Source: Hyphomicrobium sp. (GTDB taxonomy: Bacteria > Pseudomonadota > Alphaproteobacteria > Rhizobiales > Hyphomicrobiaceae). From it: a stretch of 64,000 bases of DNA. Made by a program: the position numbers and the translations under genes. Within the stretch, counting starts at the first letter, position 1. Every line of letters starts with the position of its first letter. The stretch is taken from NCBI RefSeq assembly GCF_003987855.1, contig NZ_RXIZ01000005.1, forward strand, positions 16,654 through 80,653. Direction: 5' to 3'. Below are positions 44,688 to 51,728 of the stretch, piece after piece. Below the pieces are notes generated by a model. The model was not told the origin of the DNA and made no database searches. It saw only the letters and a program-made list of their open reading frames with translations.

Positions 44688-45656
44688 TCAGGCGAGCTTG
44701 AACGGCATGTCCTTGCCCGCGAAGAACGCATCGATGTTGTCGAGCGCTTCGAACCCCATCTGATTGCGGGCCTCGATGGCCGCCGAGCCCAAATGCGGGA
44801 ACAGAAACGTGTTCGGCAGGTCGTAATAGCCTTCGTTGATCTTTGGCTCGCCGGCAAAAACGTCGAGACCGGCATATCCCAGGCGTCCCGACTTCAGCGC
44901 CGCGATCATGTCTTCGTCATTGACGAGATCGCCGCGCGCCGTGTTCACGACGATAGCGCCTTGCGGCAGCTTATCGATCGTCGCTTTGTTGAAGAAGCCG
45001 CGCGTCTCGGGCGTCGACGGCGCATTGATCGAGAAGAACTGCGAGACCTTGAGCAGGCTGTCGAGATTGTCGTGATAGATCGCGTTGTACTTCGCTTCGA
45101 CCTCGGGCTTCGCGCGGTAGATGTCGTAATAATGGATTTCCATGTCGAAGCCGCGCGCGCGCTGCGCCAGCGCCTGCCCGATCTTGCCGAAGCCGTAGAT
45201 GCCGAGTTTCTTGTTATCGAGGCGTTGGCCGACGAGTTGCAGCGGCTGCCAGCCGGGCCAGGAGCGCGTGCGGATCATCTTTTCGCCCTCGCCCGCGCGG
45301 CGTGCCGAGCCGAGCAGCAGCAGCATCGCGATTTCTGCAGTGGCGACCGTGACGCCGTGCGGCGCGTTGCCGACCTTGATGCCGCGTGCCTTACACGCTT
45401 CCAGATCGATGTGATCGAAGCCGATGGAGAACGTCGAGATGCACTTGATGTTCTCAGGCACCCGATCGATGACGGCCTTGGGGCACTTCTCGTTGAGCGT
45501 CAGGAGGATCGCGTCCACCGACTTTGCCGTCTCCAGCATCTCATCGACGGTGATCTTCGGGTTGTCCCCATGTGCGATGACATCATAGGTCTCGCGGGCG
45601 CGGGCCATGGCAGCTTCGGGCAGAGGCCACGTGATCAGGATCTTCTTCTTGGACAT
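44688..45656 (-). CDS. hprA: Hydroxypyruvate/glyoxylate reductase (NADH-dependent glycerate dehydrogenase)
   Basis: 322-residue D-isomer 2-hydroxyacid dehydrogenase that reduces hydroxypyruvate to D-glycerate. The sequence recalls the Hyphomicrobium methylovorum glycerate dehydrogenase in almost every block seen: KKILITWPLPEAAMARARE, SIGFDHIDLEACKARG, NAPHGVTVATAEIAMLLLLG. NAD-binding GFGKIGQ, catalytic Arg in NTARGDL, Glu in FAGEP and His in FPHLGSA are present. The start at 45656 is the only one giving the proper N-terminus; the frame stays open further upstream without meaning. It pairs functionally with sgaA across a shared terminator. Confidence 0.94.
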   Translation of the reverse strand: MSKKKILITWPLPEAAMARARETYDVIAHGDNPKITVDEMLETAKSVDAILLTLNEKCPKAVIDRVPENIKCISTFSIGFDHIDLEACKARGIKVGNAPHGVTVATAEIAMLLLLGSARRAGEGEKMIRTRSWPGWQPLQLVGQRLDNKKLGIYGFGKIGQALAQRARGFDMEIHYYDIYRAKPEVEAKYNAIYHDNLDSLLKVSQFFSINAPSTPETRGFFNKATIDKLPQGAIVVNTARGDLVNDEDMIAALKSGRLGYAGLDVFAGEPKINEGYYDLPNTFLFPHLGSAAIEARNQMGFEALDNIDAFFAGKDMPFKLA

Positions 45657-45845
45657 GAGGTGAGGGGTCTCCCGGAAATCGGAGTTTTTCGCCGGCACGC
45701 TTGTGCCCGACCGCACGGGCCCTGACAAGCCCGCTTGTCCGTTCCGCTGCACCGCAACCGGCCGTGAGACAACGCTTTTTTCACCATAGCGGTGCACACT
45801 GTCGGGCCGATTGAGAGCACCCGCCTCCGCGTCCGGAGCAATGCT

Positions 45846-46220
45846 ATGCGCACGATTTTGTTTGGTCTGGCCCTGCTCGCAGTCGCGAAGGTCTGGTACC
45901 AGGATCATACCTACCGCGCCGCCATGAGCGATGCCGTGGTCGAAGCCTATCGCGACCGCGCCGCCGAGGCCTGTCGCCGCAGCGCCGTGAAGCGCGCGCC
46001 CGGCGCCAGGGAGGTCAATCCCAACGCCTGGACCACATCCACGACGGCGGAAGCGGTGATGGGCAACCTCGATCTCAACGTCGCCATTTGGGATACGCAG
46101 AATCCGCTGTGGGATGAGCGTTTCCGCGACCCGCATATCGTTCTGACGTCGCAGATTGGCCAGCGTTGCGCCTACGACGTGCGCAAAGGCGGAACGACGC
46201 TGCTGGCCTCGGCTCGCTGA
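45846..46220 (+). CDS. Hypothetical exported or membrane-anchored protein
   Basis: 124-residue protein of no recognised family. A hydrophobic N-terminal segment (about residues 3-16) acts as signal anchor or signal peptide; the rest is soluble with a small aromatic-rich domain (NPNAWTTSTTAE, VAIWDTQNPLWDERFRDPH) and two cysteines (EACRRS and QRCAYD) that could form a disulfide. Start is taken at the ATG 45846. It lies between hprA (divergent) and the Wzz-like gene. Confidence 0.6.
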   Translation: MRTILFGLALLAVAKVWYQDHTYRAAMSDAVVEAYRDRAAEACRRSAVKRAPGAREVNPNAWTTSTTAEAVMGNLDLNVAIWDTQNPLWDERFRDPHIVLTSQIGQRCAYDVRKGGTTLLASAR

Positions 46221-46304
46221 GATCGACGCCGCACAGGTGCAGATACACGCGAACTGCCTTTTAACCAACAACCCCCTGTTCATCTTTGCGGATGAAAATA
46301 GCGC

Positions 46305-48011
46305 GTGATTCGGCGTGTTCGCCGACTCGCAGGTGTCGTGGCCCCGATGGCCCTATGCACCGTGGAAGACGCCGAGACCATGGCTGACGACAAGGCATAC
46401 GCAGACGCCCCTCATCGGACAGGGTTCACAATCACTTGCGCCCGTGGCGCGGTCTTGAAGCGGGCCAAAGCCGTGTTGCTGGTTCCGCTCGTTGCCGCGT
46501 TCGCTGCTTTTCTCGTCCTGACGCTCATGCCTGAACGGTATACCGCTTCAGCGCTGATCCAAATCGGCCCGCGCCAAATGCCGGCGGCGGCCGACGATCC
46601 AGATGCGCTTCCCGCTCCCGCGACATTCGAAGCCGAACGTAAGTCCATCGAAAAAGAAATTGCCGCCCTGCAGTCCGCCTCTCTGATGGAGCGGGTGATC
46701 GCCGAGCTCAAGCTCGACGATGATCCCGAGTTCAAGAAGCAGCCTTTGTCGGCAGTCATCTTATCGCCTTTCACGAAGACCGATTCCCAGGCGATCGCTC
46801 GGGAAGTTTTTAGATCCGGTCTCGCCGTTCAGCGCCTTCACAACTCCTCGCTCATCGCGGTTCGATATTCGTCGCCTGATGCCGCGAAAGCCCAGCAGAT
46901 AGCCAACACCATCGCTTCGATCTACGTCGCCGGAGAAAACCCGGCATTGGCCGCAAGCGACGCGACGAAACTCAGTCAATCCGAACCAACGGCGTCGGAA
47001 CGAGCGTTTTCCGCCATGCTCGCGGAATATGGCTACGCGCGCACGCTGAGCCGGGCGCAAGTCATCCAGAAAGCGCAAATGCCCTCCGAGCCGGCCGGCG
47101 CGAAGAAGCTGCGTGTTACCGCGATAACAGCCATCTCTTCGCTCGCGATCATGCTCGCCCTTGCCGTGCTTCTTGAACGCAACGCCTTGCTCCGCACGCG
47201 CAAGGTGGAAAAAACGCTCGCCTGCCCGCACATGACGACGCTGCCCGCAATGACGTCCGACGGTGATGAAGACGCGACCGCATCGGCCAGGTCAGCCCGC
47301 CTCATCGTTGCCGAACCCGCTTGCCCTTACGCCGACGCCGTCCGCGATGCTTGCAGCGAACTTGCCAAGCGGACAGACGGCGAGAGCACGCGCGTCATCC
47401 TCGTAGCATCGGCTCTGCCCGGCGAAGGCGCGGAATCGTTCGCATCGAACATGGCGCACCATCTCGCAGTGGCTGGCGAGAAGACCCTGCTCGTCGACTG
47501 CGATTTCCGCTCCAAAGGTCTGACGCGACAGCTGTCACCCCACGCCACGGCGGGTCTTCTGGATCAGATCGCAAACCACGCCCCGGTGGAGAAAGTCATT
47601 CTGCGCGACAGTCTCACCGGCGTACACTTCTTGCCGGCCTCAGGACCGGCGCCCGTATCGCTCGCCGTTCCTGCAGCCTTGCGCTCGCTCGGCTTCACGG
47701 CGTCGTTCCAATCCCTGAAAGCGCGCTTCTCGACAATCGTTCTTGCCGCTCCGCCGCTGCTCGACACCACGGATGCGCGGGCCTTGGCCGAGCTCGCCGA
47801 CCAGATCGTCTTCCTGACGGCGTGGCACCGCACGCCGCACGCCGTTGCCAAGAAGGCGCTGGCGGTGCTCGACGCGCATCAGCACAAGGTGGCAGGAGCC
47901 GTGCTGACGGACATTTCGGATGAGAGTGATTCCAGCCTCATGAGCTTCGGCGCGATCTTCCGAGAAATCCGCCGTGCGACGCGCCTGGTCTCGTTCGACC
48001 GCGCGGCCTGA
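46305..48011 (+). CDS. Wzz/BY-kinase-like protein with degenerate ATP site
   Basis: 568-residue protein with the layout of a polysaccharide co-polymerase fused to a tyrosine kinase. One membrane segment near residues 57-78 (VPLVAAFAAFLVLTLM), a coiled periplasmic part of about 190 residues, a second membrane segment near 268-285 preceded by MPSEPAG, then a cytosolic P-loop-like domain from about 360. There the Walker A reads PGEGAESF (normally GEGKST), Walker A' VDCDFR is intact, and the Walker B stretch reads IVLAAPPLLD where IIDTPP is expected. No tyrosine-rich tail exists. It is probably not an active kinase but may regulate chain length. The start is uncertain (GTG 46305, ATG 46347 or 46380). 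No glycan operon flanks it. Confidence 0.78.
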   Translation: MIRRVRRLAGVVAPMALCTVEDAETMADDKAYADAPHRTGFTITCARGAVLKRAKAVLLVPLVAAFAAFLVLTLMPERYTASALIQIGPRQMPAAADDPDALPAPATFEAERKSIEKEIAALQSASLMERVIAELKLDDDPEFKKQPLSAVILSPFTKTDSQAIAREVFRSGLAVQRLHNSSLIAVRYSSPDAAKAQQIANTIASIYVAGENPALAASDATKLSQSEPTASERAFSAMLAEYGYARTLSRAQVIQKAQMPSEPAGAKKLRVTAITAISSLAIMLALAVLLERNALLRTRKVEKTLACPHMTTLPAMTSDGDEDATASARSARLIVAEPACPYADAVRDACSELAKRTDGESTRVILVASALPGEGAESFASNMAHHLAVAGEKTLLVDCDFRSKGLTRQLSPHATAGLLDQIANHAPVEKVILRDSLTGVHFLPASGPAPVSLAVPAALRSLGFTASFQSLKARFSTIVLAAPPLLDTTDARALAELADQIVFLTAWHRTPHAVAKKALAVLDAHQHKVAGAVLTDISDESDSSLMSFGAIFREIRRATRLVSFDRAA

Positions 48012-48298
48012 CGACGCGGCACGCGGGCCGGGATATACGCCCGAAGGATAAGAGTAGCCGGGAACGACTCTCCGAAATCGCCAGAAGGGAAAGTTTCTGA
48101 CTGCATTTCGGGAAAAATTCTCGATGCGCCGCCGTGCGGTGAGACCCCGCAATTGCCGAAGCCCATTCACCTGGAAACTGTTCTAAATCAAAAACGACCC
48201 CAGCGGTGCCGAGCCCAGCTTTTCTTACAAATTTCACACTGGCAACCATCTGCCAAAGTGGCTACACGCGTTGCGAGCACCTTCAAAATCAATACGCA

Positions 48299-48787
48299 AT
48301 GGAAAGTCTTAACGTGATCAGAACTCTGAAGCGTTTGTTGCTCTCTTGTGCGCTCGTTCTTCCCGTCTGCCTTTGCGCAGGGTTGGCCCTCGCCGATCCG
48401 GAGACGCCCGCCGCCAAACCCGCGGCTGAAGACGCTGGCAATGGTGTACACATCGAACTCAACAAGCTCGAAACCTCCGAGAAGGGCTGCCGGGCCTACA
48501 TGGTCCTCAACAATCCGGCTGAAGCGAACTATCAATCCTTCAAGATCGATCTGGTGCTGTTTCAGACCGATGGCGTCATCGGCAAGCGCTTCTCCATCGA
48601 TCTCGCGCCGCTGAAGCCGAAGAAGAAGACCGTCAAGCTGTTCGAGATCGACGGAATTCAGTGCGACAAGATCGGGTCATTCCTCATCAACGACGTCATG
48701 GAATGCAAGGCCGACGGCGCCGCTGTGGCGGGCTGCCTCGACAAAGTGAAAACGTCGACCCTGACAAACGTCCAGCTATCGAAGTGA
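48299..48787 (+). CDS. Secreted four-cysteine protein of the Ton operon
   Basis: 162-residue exported protein without a recognised family. The signal peptide is the hydrophobic stretch LLLSCALVLPVCLCAGLALA; the mature part of about 130 residues is a predicted beta-rich domain (KGCRAYMVLNNPAEANYQSFKIDLVLFQ is its most striking region, given here as two halves KGCRAYMVLNN and YQSFKIDLVLF) with four cysteines that could make two disulfides. It ends 4 bases before exbB, so co-transcription and a role in TonB energy transfer or its substrates is likely. The ATG 48299 or the in-frame GTG 48314 may be the start. Confidence 0.72.
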   Translation: MESLNVIRTLKRLLLSCALVLPVCLCAGLALADPETPAAKPAAEDAGNGVHIELNKLETSEKGCRAYMVLNNPAEANYQSFKIDLVLFQTDGVIGKRFSIDLAPLKPKKKTVKLFEIDGIQCDKIGSFLINDVMECKADGAAVAGCLDKVKTSTLTNVQLSK

Positions 48788-48791
48788 AGCA

Positions 48792-49475
48792 ATGACTGCC
48801 CTCTTTTTGATGTCCGAAGAAATCGCTTCCAAGGATCTCTCGATCCTCGGGCTCTTTCACCATGCCGATATCGTCGTGAAGTGCATCATCGTCGGCCTGC
48901 TGATGGCGTCCGTCGTGTGCTGGGCTCTCGCGTTCGAGAAGTTCGTGCGCGTCTGGATGCTCAATCGCGAGATTGGCGTTCTGGAAACCAGCGGCCAATC
49001 GGCCAGCATTCCGAAAGCCCGGGCCGGAAGCCTCATCGGCGCGGTTGGCGATGCCGCGCGCACCGAATGGACGGAAACCGCCAACGACGCTTCGACCGGA
49101 GAAGTCCGGGACCGTCTCGAGGTGGCGATGCGCGCCGCCGTGAAGCGCAAGCTAAAAAGTATCGAGAAGGGCTTGCCCTTCCTCGCGACGCTTGGCTCAG
49201 CCGCACCCTTCATCGGTCTCTTCGGAACGGTCTGGGGCATCATGAACTCGTTCACTGCCATCGCGCAGCAGAAGGACACGAGTCTCGCTGTCGTCGCGCC
49301 CGGCATCGCCGAAGCGTTGTTTGCGACAGCCATCGGCCTCGCAGCGGCCATCCCGGCAGTCATTTTCTACAATCAGATCACGGTGGCGTTGGGACGCGCG
49401 TCCGACCGCGTGACCCCGGCCATCGTCACGCTCGCACGCATGATGTCTCGCCGCGGTCTTGAAGGTGTAAACTAA
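48792..49475 (+). CDS. exbB: ExbB proton channel subunit
   Basis: 227-residue MotA/TolQ/ExbB family protein that, with ExbD, uses the proton gradient to energise TonB. Three membrane segments: one near residues 25-45, and two in the second half around GLFGTVWGIMNSF and VAPGIAEALFATAIGLAAAIPAV, the conserved core. The long cytosolic loop between carries charged residues. ExbD starts at its last stop base (one-base overlap) and tonB follows, so this is the ExbB of a TonB system rather than TolQ. Confidence 0.93.
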   Translation: MTALFLMSEEIASKDLSILGLFHHADIVVKCIIVGLLMASVVCWALAFEKFVRVWMLNREIGVLETSGQSASIPKARAGSLIGAVGDAARTEWTETANDASTGEVRDRLEVAMRAAVKRKLKSIEKGLPFLATLGSAAPFIGLFGTVWGIMNSFTAIAQQKDTSLAVVAPGIAEALFATAIGLAAAIPAVIFYNQITVALGRASDRVTPAIVTLARMMSRRGLEGVN

Positions 49476-49927
49476 TGGGAATGGCGGTAGGCGGCGGCTC
49501 CGGAGGCGATGACGGCGACAGCTACAAGCCGCTCGCCGAGATCAACGTCACGCCATTCGTTGACGTCATGCTGGTGCTTCTGATCATCTTCATGGTCGCC
49601 GCGCCGCTCATGGTGCAGGGCGTCCCGCTGGAGCTTCCCAAGACGGCCGCTTCCAAGATCGGCGCGCAGAAAAAGCCGATGGTCGTCTCACTTGCACCCG
49701 ACGGCAAACTCTATATCCGCGACGAGGAGGTCACGCGCGAAACGCTCGTGCCGCGCCTACAGCAGATCAAGACGCAAGAAGGTGATTCCGTCGTCTACGT
49801 TCGCGCCGACCGCAAGATCGCATATGGCGACGTGATGGAGCTTCTCGGCCGTGTCGGGGAATCTGGCTACGCGCGAGTATCTCTGCTGTCCCAACCATCT
49901 CCCTCGGGAGCGACGGCCAACAACTGA
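49475..49927 (+). CDS. exbD: ExbD protein
   Basis: 150-residue inner-membrane protein with one membrane helix and a periplasmic domain. The key aspartate of the helix is in NVTPFVDVMLVLLIIFMV (about residues 26-43), typical of ExbD/TolR. The periplasmic part contains YVRADRKIAYGDVMELL, the family signature. It overlaps exbB by one base and is followed 17 bases later by tonB. Confidence 0.94.
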   Translation: MGMAVGGGSGGDDGDSYKPLAEINVTPFVDVMLVLLIIFMVAAPLMVQGVPLELPKTAASKIGAQKKPMVVSLAPDGKLYIRDEEVTRETLVPRLQQIKTQEGDSVVYVRADRKIAYGDVMELLGRVGESGYARVSLLSQPSPSGATANN

Positions 49928-49944
49928 CGACGAGACGCGCCGGG

Positions 49945-50667
49945 ATGTACTTGCGAGCCGTAGCCATCATTGTTTCGCTCCTGATCCATGGCGCGATCGG
50001 TTACAAGCTGCTGCCCGCCGTCGAGGCAGCCAATGACGTGCAGGCCATCGACATGGGCAAGGGCATGGACATCATGCTGGTCCAGGGCGAGGCATCGAGC
50101 GACGGCATATCAAAGGGCGACGCGCAGGAGACCCGGGAAATTCCCGAAGTCGCGGCCATGCAGGCTGCCCCTCCGCCGCCGCCCGAAGAAAAGAAACCTG
50201 ACGAGTTGCGCGACGTGATCGCTTCGGCTGAAAGCTCCGTCGAGCAACAGGTCGTCAAGACCGAAGAACCGCCACCTCCGCCGGACACGCCTCCGCCACC
50301 GCCCGAGACGGCGCAGGCGATCACGCAGCCAGCCCAAGTGGCCGTTTTCGAGGTCCGCAGTTCCGGCCAATCCTCAGGCGGCGATGCCAAAGCGTTCGGC
50401 CGCTACATGAGCCAGATCAACGACCGGGTGCAGAAGGCGAAGCGCAATCCCCACGTCATCGCCTCCGGAACCGTCGTGCTGCGCTACACCATTGGTGTCG
50501 ACGGCCAGCTCCTGTCGAAAGAAGTCGCGACGAGCTCCGGCTCAAAAAGCCTCGACGATGCGGCGGCGGAAGCCCTCGATCGCGCCGCTCCCTTCCCGCC
50601 GATCCCGCCTGAAGTCAGCGTCAAGCCGCTCGCCTTCACGCAGCCCTTCAAGTTCATCATGCGTTAG
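49945..50667 (+). CDS. tonB: TonB energy transducer
   Basis: 240-residue protein. The N-terminal membrane helix holds the Ser/His pair SLLIH (residues about 11-15 of the helix) needed for coupling to ExbB/ExbD. A Pro/Glu-rich spacer (PPPPPEEKKP and PPPPDTPPPPPE) spans the periplasm. The C-terminal domain shows GTVVLRYTIGVDGQL and AAPFPPIPPE, typical of TonB. With exbB and exbD it drives outer-membrane uptake of siderophores, vitamins or metals; no TonB-dependent receptor gene is in the window. Confidence 0.93.
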   Translation: MYLRAVAIIVSLLIHGAIGYKLLPAVEAANDVQAIDMGKGMDIMLVQGEASSDGISKGDAQETREIPEVAAMQAAPPPPPEEKKPDELRDVIASAESSVEQQVVKTEEPPPPPDTPPPPPETAQAITQPAQVAVFEVRSSGQSSGGDAKAFGRYMSQINDRVQKAKRNPHVIASGTVVLRYTIGVDGQLLSKEVATSSGSKSLDDAAAEALDRAAPFPPIPPEVSVKPLAFTQPFKFIMR

Positions 50668-50834
50668 CATTCTCGGAAATGAGCGTGGAAGTCGCCCATT
50701 GTAATGCTTCCGAAACCAAGTCTTCCCACGCGGTCCTGCTGAACGAGAGCAGCGGAAGCAAAGATTAACCCAGAGTTAGGCAGTGATCCCTAAATTGTGG
50801 CAGGCTACAGTTACCGCGTAGGCTGCGTACGATC

Positions 50835-51716
50835 ATGTTTGGACCTGTCGGACAGGCGAAATCCAGCTCGCTGCTGGATGAGTATTCGTCGCTGCTTAGC
50901 GATGCCGTGATGCGCCATCGCGCCCGCGCTGCAGAGCACTCCGCGCGCGTCGAAGCCGAAATCGCCAACAAGATGAAGTCCGAGTTCATCTCGAACATGA
51001 GCCATGAGCTGCGCACGCCGCTCAACACCATCATCGGATTTTCCAAACTCCTCGCCGAGCACGAGCAACGCCCGCTCGGCGGCAAGGAAGTCGCTGAATA
51101 CGGCGCACTCATTCACGATGCCGCCGACCATCTCCTGGCGATCATCAACGACATTCTCGAGATCTCGAAGCTTCAGAGCGGCAAGTACACGCTCGAAAAG
51201 CGCCAAACGAACATCGGCGAAATTCTCGCTGGCGCGGTGAAGTCCTATCAGATGATGGCGAGCGAAGCGCACGTCGACTTCAAGACCGACATCGCCCCCG
51301 ATCTGCCAACCACGCGTGGCGATCCCGCAAAGCTCCGCCAGATCTTTATGAATATCCTCTCCAATGCGATGAAGTTCACGCCGGCAAACGGCATGATCGC
51401 GGTGACAGCGCGACCAAGTGCAGACGGCGGCGTTCTCATCGCCATTCGCGATAGTGGTCTCGGCATGAGCGCCGAACAAATCGACATCGCCCTGACCCCA
51501 TTTGGCCAGGTCGACAGCAGCCGCTCGCGCTGGCGCGAGGGTGCTGGCCTAGGCCTCCCCATTGCGAAAGCGCTGGTCGAGCTTCACGGCGGCCTGCTCG
51601 AGCTTCGATCGAAAAAAGGTAGCGGCACTGACGTCGTCATGGCCTTCCCTGCCGATGACAACGTCAACGCTCCTGCTCCGGCCGAGACGCAATCTCACGC
51701 AGCCTTAACGCCCTGA
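50835..51716 (+). CDS. Soluble sensor histidine kinase
   Basis: 293-residue histidine kinase with no membrane segment and no recognisable sensor domain, only a short N-terminal helix region. The H-box FISNMSHELRTPLN has the phosphorylated His near residue 56; N-box IFMNILSNAMKFTP, G1 DSGLGM and G2 GAGLGLPIAKALVELHGG are intact, so it should be active. No response regulator gene is adjacent. It lies between tonB and a HerA-like ATPase on the same strand, with 12 bases to the latter, suggesting co-transcription with it. Confidence 0.88.
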   Translation: MFGPVGQAKSSSLLDEYSSLLSDAVMRHRARAAEHSARVEAEIANKMKSEFISNMSHELRTPLNTIIGFSKLLAEHEQRPLGGKEVAEYGALIHDAADHLLAIINDILEISKLQSGKYTLEKRQTNIGEILAGAVKSYQMMASEAHVDFKTDIAPDLPTTRGDPAKLRQIFMNILSNAMKFTPANGMIAVTARPSADGGVLIAIRDSGLGMSAEQIDIALTPFGQVDSSRSRWREGAGLGLPIAKALVELHGGLLELRSKKGSGTDVVMAFPADDNVNAPAPAETQSHAALTP

Positions 51717-51728
51717 ACTGGATCCTGA

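Noticed and set aside
45657..46283. Upstream extension of the hydroxypyruvate reductase frame to 46283
   Set aside because: The extra 209 residues are low-complexity, overlap the plus-strand gene at 45846, and are absent from the known enzyme, which starts at MSKKKILITWP.
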